Assembly (NCBI GenBank): GCA_965247505.1
Contig: OZ252020.1
Span: forward strand, 1,798,001-1,862,000
Length of the DNA: 64,000 nt
Source: CAIYRG01 sp965247505
GTDB lineage: Bacteria > Pseudomonadota > Alphaproteobacteria > Micropepsales > Micropepsaceae
Reading direction: 5' to 3'
This document shows, in pieces, positions 1 to 7,469 of this stretch. The translations under genes and the position numbers were made by a program. The first letter of the stretch is position 1. Each line of letters starts with the position of its first letter. The notes below the pieces were generated by a model. The model saw nothing but the letters and a program-made list of their open reading frames with translations, ran no database searches and had not been told where the DNA came from.

Positions 1-1407
1 CGCGATACCGCGCGTGAGAAGCAGCAATGCGCCTAACTTAATATTGTGTCCGATTTTTAAAATCGAATCGTCTTCGAAAATTTCCTTAAGCGTTTCGAGT
101 GCTGCTTTTTCCGTGATCTGTTTGGGGCGCTCGGTCAGTGCAAGACCACCGGACGAATGCCCGAGCGGAACATAAAAAGCCTTTCCCGGGCTACAACTGA
201 GCGCGATCCCGAGAAGATCGGCGCGCGTGCCCTCAAACGAGCTCGCCTCGAAATGCACGCCGAGATGACCGATCTCATAGGCATCGGCAATGATCTTTTT
301 AAGCTCCTCTATGCCGGTAATGAGCTCGTAGCTTGCAGTATCTATTTTGGCGCGATAGCGCGCCGCGTCGGTGACCAGACCCAGTTCGCCCCCCGCCTCC
401 TTAGTGATGGCAGCTTCATCCGCATTCTTTTTGTTTGCCGGGGGTTTGGGAGCGGAAATTTTCGGCGCTTCGCCCTCAAACGAGGCGAAATCATCCACGC
501 CGAGTGCAGAGGCCGCGCGTTTTCCCAGTGTCGAGAATTCCATTTCCTTCAAGAAGGGGAGGAGCTTTTCGGCTTGGGGATCGCAGACACCAAATTCCGA
601 AATCGCAGTCTCGACCGGTACGTTTTCATCGAGCTGGACGAGTGTTTTGGATATTCGCGCTTTGTCAGCGTTCGCGATCAGTGATTCTCGCCGCTTGGGC
701 TGCTTTATCTCCGCCGCTCGCTCTAGAAGCGTTTCCACATCACCATAGGTGCGGATCAGTTCCGCCGCCGTCTTGACGCCGATGCCCGGAACGCCTGGCA
801 CATTGTCGGAGGAATCGCCGGCCAGCGCTTGCACTTCGACGACTTTGTCGGGCCCGACACTGAAGCGCTCAACGACTTGGTCGGGACCGATGCGCTTATT
901 CTTCATCGTGTCGAGCATCTCGACCTGGCCAAGTCGCACGAGTTGCATCAAATCTTTGTCGGACGAAACGATGGTAACGCGTGCGCCGGCCTCGCGGGCA
1001 AGCCGCGCATAGGTGGCAATGAGATCGTCGGCCTCATAGCCTTTCATTTGAACTGCCGGCACGCCGAATGCGCGCGTCGCATCGCGTACGATCGGGAACT
1101 GCGGAACAAGATCCTCGGGCGGCTCGCCGCGGTTGGCCTTATATTCTGGATAAATTTCGTTGCGAAAAGTGATGCGGCCGGCATCGAAAATCACCGCAAG
1201 ATGGCTGGGTTTGTCGCCGGCTTTGGTATCTTCGAGCAGCTTCCAGAGCATGTTGGAAAAGCCCGCCACGGCGCCCGAAGGCAGGCCGTCGGATTTGCGT
1301 GTCAGCGGCGGAAGGGCGTGGTAGGCGCGGAAAATATAGCCCGAGCCATCTATGAGATAGAGGTGATCTCCGGATTTTACGGGCCGCGTGCTGCCGCCCT
1401 CACTCAA
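1..1407 (-). CDS. polA: DNA polymerase I, N-terminal 469 residues (runs off the window)
   Basis: Repair and Okazaki-fragment polymerase. The visible part holds the 5'-3' exonuclease domain: LYLIDGSGYIFRAYHALPP near residue 15, VIFDAGR, SSDKDLMQL, and the helix-hairpin-helix GDSSDNVPGIPGVG near residue 195. From about residue 330 the 3'-5' exonuclease-like domain follows; the polymerase domain lies outside the window. The start is a TTG (1405-1407) that overlaps the stop of the upstream zinc-ribbon gene (TTGA), so the two are probably co-translated. Read against E. coli Pol I, the proofreading metal ligands look lost: the D355 position is His (VHFEASS) and the D424 position is Gly (HNIKLGALL). 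The family call is secure; loss of proofreading is my inference from alignment by eye. Confidence 0.95.
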   Translation of the reverse strand, partial: MSEGGSTRPVKSGDHLYLIDGSGYIFRAYHALPPLTRKSDGLPSGAVAGFSNMLWKLLEDTKAGDKPSHLAVIFDAGRITFRNEIYPEYKANRGEPPEDLVPQFPIVRDATRAFGVPAVQMKGYEADDLIATYARLAREAGARVTIVSSDKDLMQLVRLGQVEMLDTMKNKRIGPDQVVERFSVGPDKVVEVQALAGDSSDNVPGVPGIGVKTAAELIRTYGDVETLLERAAEIKQPKRRESLIANADKARISKTLVQLDENVPVETAISEFGVCDPQAEKLLPFLKEMEFSTLGKRAASALGVDDFASFEGEAPKISAPKPPANKKNADEAAITKEAGGELGLVTDAARYRAKIDTASYELITGIEELKKIIADAYEIGHLGVHFEASSFEGTRADLLGIALSCSPGKAFYVPLGHSSGGLALTERPKQITEKAALETLKEIFEDDSILKIGHNIKLGALLLLTRGIA

Positions 1408-1610
1408 TGTCCAGCTTCCCCGCCAGCTTGATCACTCTGCCCGCCGCCTGCGCCCTCAGCCAAAACAAAGCGCCGGTCGCAATAAGGACATTGGATGAAT
1501 CCTTCATCGCCGATTTGCAGATAGACTTTCGGATGGCCAAGCGCCCCGCCGCCGTCGCACGCAACGCGGGTTTCGCCGACGGTAAGGGTTTCAGGCGCTT
1601 CAATACTCAT
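1404..1610 (-). CDS. small CHCC zinc-ribbon protein (NDUFS6 C-terminal-like)
   Basis: A 68-residue protein with the pattern Cys18, His26, Cys41, Cys44 (CDGGGALGHPKVYL then IQCPYCDRRFVL). This matches the short zinc-finger CHCC family related to the C-terminus of the 13-kDa complex I subunit (NDUFS6). Stand-alone copies are common in alphaproteobacteria, and their role is not firmly known; zinc binding is expected from the four ligands. It lies just upstream of polA on the same strand with a 3-base overlap, so the two probably share a transcript. Confidence 0.8.
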   Translation of the reverse strand: MSIEAPETLTVGETRVACDGGGALGHPKVYLQIGDEGFIQCPYCDRRFVLAEGAGGGQSDQAGGEAGH

Positions 1611-1756
1611 GGGGGGTTTCCGAAAGTTTGGAATTCATTGTGGAATTTGGGGCGGATCATAACGGTCCAATGTGGCCCTGCAACAGTAGAGCATGATCCG
1701 ACTAGATTGAACCATTCTGACGTGACGGATTTCGTGCATTCGGCTAGTTTGGCTAC

Positions 1757-2320
1757 ATGGTCACTCTAAGCCGCATCTATACCAAGACCGGAGACAAGGG
1801 CGAAACCTCGCTCGGCGACGGTACGCGCGTTGCCAAACACGCGCCTAGAATTGCTTTGATGGGGGCCGTGGACGAGGCCAATGCCGCCATCGGAATTGCG
1901 CGTCTTCACACGCATGGCGAAATAGATGCCATGCTCGCGCGCATTCAAAACGATCTCTTCGATCTGGGTGCCGATATCTGCGTGCCCGCCAAAGGCCCGC
2001 GCTCCGAGGGCGCATTGCGGGTCGCGGCAGCGCAGACTAAGCGGCTCGAAGAGGAAATAGATGCAATGAACGCGGCGCTTGAGCCTCTGCAATCATTCGT
2101 CCTGCCGGGTGGGGAAACAGCCGCTGCCTATCTACATCTTGCGCGTACATTCGTGCGCCGCGCCGAAACCTCGCTAGCCGCGCTCTCCACAACGGAAGAT
2201 GTCGGCGAGGAAGCAAAGCGCTATGTAAACCGGCTATCCGATCATTTGTTCGTGGTTGCGCGAAAAATAAACGCCGAAGGCTCGGGAGACGTCTTATGGG
2301 TGCCCGGCCAACATCGCTGA
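1757..2320 (+). CDS. PduO-type cob(I)alamin adenosyltransferase
   Basis: Transfers the 5'-deoxyadenosyl group of ATP to cob(I)alamin or its a,c-diamide precursor to make coenzyme B12. The 187 residues are normal for PduO-type enzymes. The N-terminal ATP-binding signature TKTGDKGETSLGDGTRV lies at about 8-24, followed by DEANAAIG near 40. The C-terminal half has FVLPGG, the basic helix ARTFVRRAE, and YVNRLSDHLFVVAR. No cobalamin riboswitch is visible in the 146 bp upstream. The gene stands alone, with a small membrane protein convergent to it 9 bp downstream, so the genomic context does not name the B12-dependent partner. Confidence 0.93.
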   Translation: MVTLSRIYTKTGDKGETSLGDGTRVAKHAPRIALMGAVDEANAAIGIARLHTHGEIDAMLARIQNDLFDLGADICVPAKGPRSEGALRVAAAQTKRLEEEIDAMNAALEPLQSFVLPGGETAAAYLHLARTFVRRAETSLAALSTTEDVGEEAKRYVNRLSDHLFVVARKINAEGSGDVLWVPGQHR

Positions 2321-2329
2321 GCGATAAAT

Positions 2330-2614
2330 TTAGTCTTTCCCGCTCCCGGCAATAAGGGCCAGTAGGGCCCCGACAAGACCAATTGTAAGCCATGCGGGAA
2401 GGCGCAGAGGTATGGTCACAAGGCTGGCCAGCGAAGGCGGCAGTGTGGCCTCGAGCCAAGACATCGGACTGGCGCCCGTGAGCAAAGCGATGATTTGGTC
2501 GAGGCTGCGGGTTAAAAATTCGCCGCCTGCCTCAAACGCGCTAACCACATCCGCGCCCAAAAGCATGAGCGCAATAATAGTCAAGAGAAGGCCAAAGAAG
2601 CGGACGACAATCAT
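2330..2614 (-). CDS. small integral membrane protein, unknown function
   Basis: A 94-residue protein with two clear hydrophobic helices: residues about 4-25 (VVRFFGLLLTIIALMLLGAD) and about 72-90 (WLTIGLVGALLALIAG). A soluble amphipathic stretch lies between them. I do not recognise a named family. It is convergent with the adenosyltransferase gene (stops 9 bp apart). The open frame, ATG start and membrane pattern support a real gene; the function is unknown. Confidence 0.6.
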   Translation of the reverse strand: MIVVRFFGLLLTIIALMLLGADVVSAFEAGGEFLTRSLDQIIALLTGASPMSWLEATLPPSLASLVTIPLRLPAWLTIGLVGALLALIAGSGKD

Positions 2615-2734
2615 AAAACCTTTTCTCCACTACTTTGCTGGCCCGACAACAACTTTATGAGCCGGCCCAAGGTTCCACAATGCAAGCGTGCGAGGCGTTG
2701 GAAACAGGGTAAATTTTGCGGAGAAAATATGGAA

Positions 2735-2772
2735 AAAGGGCCGCAAGCGAAAACTTCCGCAAACGGCCCTTT
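2735..2772 (-). terminator. intrinsic terminator after pnp
   Basis: A 9-bp perfect stem (AAAGGGCCG / CGGCCCTTT) with a 20-nt loop. On the minus strand the stem runs straight into CCCTTTTTCC, a U-tract. It lies 36 bp beyond the pnp stop codon and would end the rimP-to-pnp operon. Confidence 0.8.
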
Positions 2773-2807
2773 GGCAATTTAGAAATAACTTACTTTGGTT
2801 TTAGAAC

Positions 2808-4946
2808 TTAAGCGTCACCCTCACCTTTGGGTTCGCTTTTCTCTGGAACAATCTCCTTACCGGTTTCTTGATCGACCATCTTCATCGACAAACGCACCTT
2901 GCCGCGATCATCGAAGCCGAGAAGCTTGACCTTCACGCTATCGCCTTCCTTCACCACATCGGTGACCTTGCCGACGCGGCGCGGGGCAAGTTCGGAGATA
3001 TGGACCAGCCCGTCTTTGGGGCCGAAGAAATTTACGAAGGCGCCAAAATCCATCACCTTCACGACCTTTCCGTCGTAGATTTCGCCGGCTTCGGGCTCTG
3101 CGGTAATGGATTTGATCCATTTAAGCGCCGCTTCGATCGATGCACTGTCGGAGCTTGCGACTTTCACAGTCCCGTCGTCTTGGATATCGACCTTGGCGCC
3201 CGTTTTCTCCACGATCTCGCGGATGACTTTACCGCCGGTGCCAATCACTTCTCGAATTTTATCGGTCGGAATTTTGAGGGTTTCGATACGCGGCGCGTAT
3301 TCGCCAAGCTGGCCACGTGAGGACGTAAGCGCCTTGGCCATTTCACCAAGAATGTGGATGCGGCCGTCTTTCGCCTGAGCCAATGCAACCTGCATTATCT
3401 CTTCGTTGATGCCCGTGATCTTGATGTCCATCTGCAGCGATGTGATGCCTTCTTCTGTCCCGGCGACTTTGAAATCCATATCGCCCAGGTGATCCTCGTC
3501 GCCCAGAATGTCCGATAAAACGGCGAAATTATCGCCTTCCTTGATTAAACCCATGGCGATTCCCGCGATGGGACGGGTAATCGGTACGCCCGCATCCATC
3601 AGCGCCAGAGAGGAGCCGCAGACCGTCGCCATAGAAGAGGAGCCGTTGGATTCCGTAATCTCCGACACGATACGGATCGTATAAGGAAAATTTTCCTTCT
3701 CAGGCAGCATCGGATTGAGCGCACGCCATCCGAGCTTGCCATGACCGATTTCACGGCGGCTTGCACCGAACATGCGCCCAACTTCGCCGACCGAATAGGG
3801 CGGGAAGTTATAATGCAACATGAAATGCTCTTTCGAAGTTCCCTCCAAAGAATCGACGAATTGCTCGTCCTCTCCGGTGCCAAGCGTCGTCACAACAATC
3901 GCTTGGGTTTCACCTCGGGTAAACAGCGCGCTGCCATGGGTGCGCGGCAAGACGCCCACTTCACAACTGATCGGGCGAACGGTTTCCAAACTACGCCCAT
4001 CGATACGCGTGCGCGTTTCAAGCGTGGCCGAGCGCATCACGCGGCTTTCGAGCTTCTTGAAAAGCTTGCCGAAAGTCCCCGGGTCGATTTTCCCGTCTTC
4101 CTCGCCCGCAAGTTTTTCGATCGCCGCTTTTTTAATTTCGGCAATGCGATCTTGGCGCACGCCCTTCTCGGCAATTTGGTAGGCGGCCTTTATGTCATTT
4201 TCGCAAGCTTCCGCTAACGCGGCTTCTTCAGAAGAGTAATCTTCCGTAACGACTTCACGCGGCTCCTTCGCTGCTTTCTCGGCAAGGCGAATGATGGCAT
4301 CGATCGCAACTTGCATTTCGCGATGGCCGAACATCACGGCGCCGAGCATGACATCTTCGGGAAGTTCTTTTGCTTCCGATTCCACCATCAACACGGCGTC
4401 CGAAGTGCCGGCCACGACAAGATCGAGGGGCGATTCCTCTGCGTCAATTTCCGGATTAAGTTTGTATTCGCCGTCGACATAACCGACGCGCGCCGCGCCG
4501 ATCGGGCCCATAAACGGTATTCCCGAAATCGTCAGAGCGGCGGAGGACGCGACCAACGCAACAATATCGGGATCGTTCTCCAGATCATGCGATAGAACGG
4601 TGATGATCACCTGCGTTTCGTTGCGATAGCCCGGGGCAAACAATGGGCGGATCGGGCGGTCGATGAGGCGGCAAATAAGCGTCTCGCGCTCGGTGGGCCG
4701 CCCCTCGCGGCGAAAATATCCGCCGGGAATTTTTCCGGCCGCATAGAATTTTTCTTGGTAGTTGACTGTAAGCGGGAAGAAATCGATGCCGACTTTTGGC
4801 TCTCTTGCTCCTACCGCAGTGGCAAGGACGACCGTTTCGCCATAGGTGGCAAGAACCGCGCCGTCCGCTTGGCGCCCGACGCGCCCGGTTTCGAGGACGA
4901 GGGTTCGCCCGCCCCATTCGACTTCTTCACGATGTATTGTGAACAT
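2808..4946 (-). CDS. pnp: polyribonucleotide nucleotidyltransferase (PNPase)
   Basis: Phosphorolytic 3'-5' exoribonuclease of the RNA degradosome. The 712 residues are the usual length. Order of domains: first RNase PH domain (about 10-145, with the AGKIPGGYFRREGRPTE motif near 70), an all-helical linker, a second RNase PH domain (about 310-545, with FTRGETQ and MFGASRREIGHG), a KH domain (about 555-615, IREVIGTGGKVIREI) and an S1 domain (about 622-690, GKVVKVMDFGAFVNFFGPKDGLVH). It follows rpsO, the classical bacterial order, and is the last gene of the operon. Confidence 0.98.
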   Translation of the reverse strand: MFTIHREEVEWGGRTLVLETGRVGRQADGAVLATYGETVVLATAVGAREPKVGIDFFPLTVNYQEKFYAAGKIPGGYFRREGRPTERETLICRLIDRPIRPLFAPGYRNETQVIITVLSHDLENDPDIVALVASSAALTISGIPFMGPIGAARVGYVDGEYKLNPEIDAEESPLDLVVAGTSDAVLMVESEAKELPEDVMLGAVMFGHREMQVAIDAIIRLAEKAAKEPREVVTEDYSSEEAALAEACENDIKAAYQIAEKGVRQDRIAEIKKAAIEKLAGEEDGKIDPGTFGKLFKKLESRVMRSATLETRTRIDGRSLETVRPISCEVGVLPRTHGSALFTRGETQAIVVTTLGTGEDEQFVDSLEGTSKEHFMLHYNFPPYSVGEVGRMFGASRREIGHGKLGWRALNPMLPEKENFPYTIRIVSEITESNGSSSMATVCGSSLALMDAGVPITRPIAGIAMGLIKEGDNFAVLSDILGDEDHLGDMDFKVAGTEEGITSLQMDIKITGINEEIMQVALAQAKDGRIHILGEMAKALTSSRGQLGEYAPRIETLKIPTDKIREVIGTGGKVIREIVEKTGAKVDIQDDGTVKVASSDSASIEAALKWIKSITAEPEAGEIYDGKVVKVMDFGAFVNFFGPKDGLVHISELAPRRVGKVTDVVKEGDSVKVKLLGFDDRGKVRLSMKMVDQETGKEIVPEKSEPKGEGDA

Positions 4947-5065
4947 TTATTCTTTCCTTCCATTCCCGCTGCCGGATTGCAGACGGGCCTCAAACTTTGA
5001 TTTCGGGGTTCAAGAAGTACCCGATGGGAAGCACGCCTGACCGCCATTGCGGATGCGCGTGCGTA

Positions 5066-5081
5066 CCGGGAAACTTCCCGG
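5066..5081 (-). other. hairpin in the rpsO-pnp intergenic region
   Basis: The 180-bp gap between rpsO and pnp contains a GC-rich inverted repeat (CCGGGAA / TTCCCGG) 46 bp after the rpsO stop. There is no U-tract after it. In other bacteria this intercistronic region carries an RNase III-cleaved hairpin through which PNPase limits its own synthesis. I infer a similar processing site here from position only. Confidence 0.4.
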
Positions 5082-5127
5082 CGAAAATGGGCAGACATTT
5101 TCGTGCCGCCCGAATGATTCAGAAAAA

Positions 5128-5397
5128 TCAGCGCCTCAAGCCCAAGCGCTTAATGAGCGCTTCGTAACGCGCTTGATCACTTGATTTCACATAGTCGAGA
5201 AGGCGCCGGCGAGTGGAGACAAGTTTGATCAGTCCGCGGCGCGAATGATTATCCTTCCCATGCGTTTTGAAATGCTCGGTCAAATTCGAAATGCGCTCGG
5301 AGAGCACCGCGACTTGCACCTCGGGCGAACCAGTGTCGCCCTCCTTAAGTCCATATTCGGAAATGAGTTCTTGCTTACGTTCAGGCGTGATCGACAT
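5128..5397 (-). CDS. rpsO: 30S ribosomal protein S15
   Basis: 89 residues, the standard length. It binds 16S rRNA helix 22 early in 30S assembly. Typical motifs are MSITPERKQELISEYG, DTGSPEVQVAVLSERI (about 21-36), HFKTHGKDNHSRRGLIKLVS (about 41-60) and RRRLLDYVK. It sits 24 bp after truB and 181 bp before pnp in the same direction. Confidence 0.98.
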   Translation of the reverse strand: MSITPERKQELISEYGLKEGDTGSPEVQVAVLSERISNLTEHFKTHGKDNHSRRGLIKLVSTRRRLLDYVKSSDQARYEALIKRLGLRR

Positions 5398-5421
5398 CGA
5401 TCATATTTCCTTTTCCTTTGA

Positions 5422-6399
5422 TCAAGCCGGGCTCGATCCAAAATTAAAAACGCGAAACGGTCTGAGCTCTCCCTCGGCAATTTCTGCGAGCGCTATCGGC
5501 TCGCCCTTGGCCGTCGAAAGAAAGACCGTCAGGCCTTGTATGCTTGCTCCCTCGGGGGCGGTTCCGGACGCTTCTAGCGCCGCAGTCAACCGCGCCAATT
5601 GCGGTGCGCGGATGAGAATCGGATTACCGTTACGAAGACGAACCGAATCCGAACCCGTTACGGCCAGGGCCGGGATGTCGTCCAGCGCTGTCGAAATGGG
5701 CAGAATTTGCTCCAAAGCGGCGGGACTATGGCCTAAGGCTTCCAGGGATTCCAGCGAAATTGCTGATTCCACAAAGAATGACCCAACCTGCAGGCGCCTT
5801 AAGGCTACCACATGGCCGAACGTGCCCAATGCTTTAGCCAAATCACGCACCCAGGCGCGCACATAGGAGCCCTTGCTGCATTCCATCTCGAATACCACGT
5901 GGTCGGGATCGGGGATCTCGACAAGTTCTGCTTTGTGAATAGTGATGTTTCGTGCTTTTAGGACGAATTCTGCACCCTTCCGGGCCAGATCATAGGCCCG
6001 CGCGCCCTCAATTTTTACGGCCGAAAATTGAGGCGGAACCTGGCTTATTTCGCCCACAAAATCGGGAATTCGGGCAAGAATCTCAGCTTTCGTGGGCCGT
6101 GCCTCACAGCGTTCGGCGACCTCGCCTTGAGAATCATCCGTGTCGGTCGCGATGCCCCAGCGGGCGGTAAAACGGTAGCGTTTTTGGCCATCCATTACAT
6201 AAGGCACTGTCTTAGTGGCCTCACCCAGCGCGATGGCCAGAACACCGGTCGCAAGCGGATCCAATGTGCCCGCATGGCCGGCCTTCTGGGCGTCATACGC
6301 CCTGCGCACGCGCGTCACGGCTTGCGTTGAGGTGATGCCTTCGGGCTTGTCCAGTACAACCCAGCCATGGACCGGCACGCCTTTGCGCTTACGGCCCAT
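5422..6399 (-). CDS. truB: tRNA pseudouridine(55) synthase
   Basis: Makes pseudouridine 55 in the T-loop of tRNAs. The catalytic motif GHAGTLDPLATGVL carries the nucleophilic Asp (about residue 46). KRYRFTARWGIATDTDDSQG and GSYVRAWVRDLAKALG follow in the expected order, and a PUA-like C-terminal region ends the protein. I chose the ATG at 6399 (MGRKRKGVPVHGW). It has an SD-like GGAAGAAAG just upstream and overlaps the rbfA stop by 11 bases. A start at 6459 is open, but it would overlap rbfA by 71 bases and add a lysine-rich extension. Confidence 0.95.
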   Translation of the reverse strand: MGRKRKGVPVHGWVVLDKPEGITSTQAVTRVRRAYDAQKAGHAGTLDPLATGVLAIALGEATKTVPYVMDGQKRYRFTARWGIATDTDDSQGEVAERCEARPTKAEILARIPDFVGEISQVPPQFSAVKIEGARAYDLARKGAEFVLKARNITIHKAELVEIPDPDHVVFEMECSKGSYVRAWVRDLAKALGTFGHVVALRRLQVGSFFVESAISLESLEALGHSPAALEQILPISTALDDIPALAVTGSDSVRLRNGNPILIRAPQLARLTAALEASGTAPEGASIQGLTVFLSTAKGEPIALAEIAEGELRPFRVFNFGSSPA

Positions 6400-6883
6400 T
6401 GCTTTCTTCCCGGGCTTCCCTTTTGCCGCCTTCAAACCCACGGGTTTCAAGATCCCCACTCTCTAGGTCAGGGGCCTCATTGCCGGTATTTAGATCGCGC
6501 GACACTTTTTCAGAGCGCAGTATCGCTTCAATATGAGCGGCTTCAGCGAAGGACGTGTCCTCCAAAAATCTCAATTCGGGCGTAAATTTCAGCGTGATGC
6601 GATGGCCGAGCTCGCCACGCAAAAACCCGCGATGCCGATTAAGCGCTTTCACAATGATATCCGCATTTCCGCCGCCCAAAGGCTCAACGAAGGCACTGGC
6701 GTGGCGTAGGTCCGGCGAAGGACGGACCTCGGTCACGGTGACCGAGATGCCCTCAAGATCTGGATCGCGGATATCTTCTTCGCAAAAGATTTCTGCCAGC
6801 GCGTGACGAAGAACTTCACCAACACGCAGTTGACGTTGCGAGGGCGTTTTTGCGCGAGACGCGGTTCGATGATTTGAAGCCAT
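6389..6883 (-). CDS. rbfA: 30S ribosome-binding factor A
   Basis: Cold-shock and 30S maturation factor that acts on the 5' helix of 16S rRNA. The 164 residues comprise the RbfA fold (RVGEVLRHALAEIF, then ISVTEVRPSPDLRHASAFV-like strands, then HRGFLRGELGHRITLKFTPELRFLED at about 85-110) and a charged, probably disordered tail after about residue 128. It lies 12 bp after the YcxB-like gene and overlaps truB. Confidence 0.95.
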   Translation of the reverse strand: MASNHRTASRAKTPSQRQLRVGEVLRHALAEIFCEEDIRDPDLEGISVTVTEVRPSPDLRHASAFVEPLGGGNADIIVKALNRHRGFLRGELGHRITLKFTPELRFLEDTSFAEAAHIEAILRSEKVSRDLNTGNEAPDLESGDLETRGFEGGKREAREESNGP

Positions 6884-6895
6884 GTGCCCGCGCCC

Positions 6896-7429
6896 TTAAC
6901 CGCCGCTGCCGAGATTCGAGCGCACAATTATGGCAAAGCGCGAGGCATTCTGAGGGGAGTCAAAGCAGCGCTTTGGAACAATAATTGCCTGAGCGCCATC
7001 GGTATAAAGGAAAAAATGTGTCTCGCTATCGCTTAATCGAAGAATGCCCGCCCAATTGTAATGCGCATTTAGATTGTCGCTGAGCAGATGAAGCCCGTCG
7101 GGCGACGCAGTCAATTTATAGTCTTGTAGAAAAGCGCCGCGTGGAGCGGCCTCGCGGGAGACGCGCCGGCGGCCAAAGGCATTTAAGATAAGAAGAAAAA
7201 AGAATAACCCTGCGATCGAAGCTGCCGTTGCGGCAATCGGGAGGGGAACGGAAAAGCTACTATCGAGAAAATCGCGCCCAAACGTGATCGTAAGCGCGAA
7301 GACAACCGTTGCGATGAGCAATGCTGTGCGCGAGCCCAGCACTTGTCCATTGCCATTTGTGGAAGATAAAGCCTGCCGATCCTTCGGGCCCCCTTTGACT
7401 TCGACGGAGGCGCTTTCGCCTTCAAACAT
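6896..7429 (-). CDS. YcxB-like membrane protein
   Basis: A 177-residue protein with two transmembrane helices (about 33-53, ALLIATVVFALTITFG; about 62-85, IAATAASIAGLFFFLLILNAF). A C-terminal cytoplasmic domain ends ILRLSDSETHFFLYTDGAQA then IIVPKRCF. This arrangement, with the final FFLY...A.IVPKR strand pair, resembles the YcxB family; the function is unknown. It is inserted between infB and rbfA, which are usually adjacent, and is in the same direction with gaps of 12 and 40 bp, so it is probably co-transcribed with the translation genes. Confidence 0.7.
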   Translation of the reverse strand: MFEGESASVEVKGGPKDRQALSSTNGNGQVLGSRTALLIATVVFALTITFGRDFLDSSFSVPLPIAATAASIAGLFFFLLILNAFGRRRVSREAAPRGAFLQDYKLTASPDGLHLLSDNLNAHYNWAGILRLSDSETHFFLYTDGAQAIIVPKRCFDSPQNASRFAIIVRSNLGSGG

Positions 7430-7469
7430 GGTTCACCTAAATGACGGAATGGAGACGCGGCCGAGCCGC

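Noticed and set aside
1611..1756. A cobalamin riboswitch ahead of the adenosyltransferase gene.
   Set aside because: The B12-box and its flanking stems are not visible in these 146 bp.
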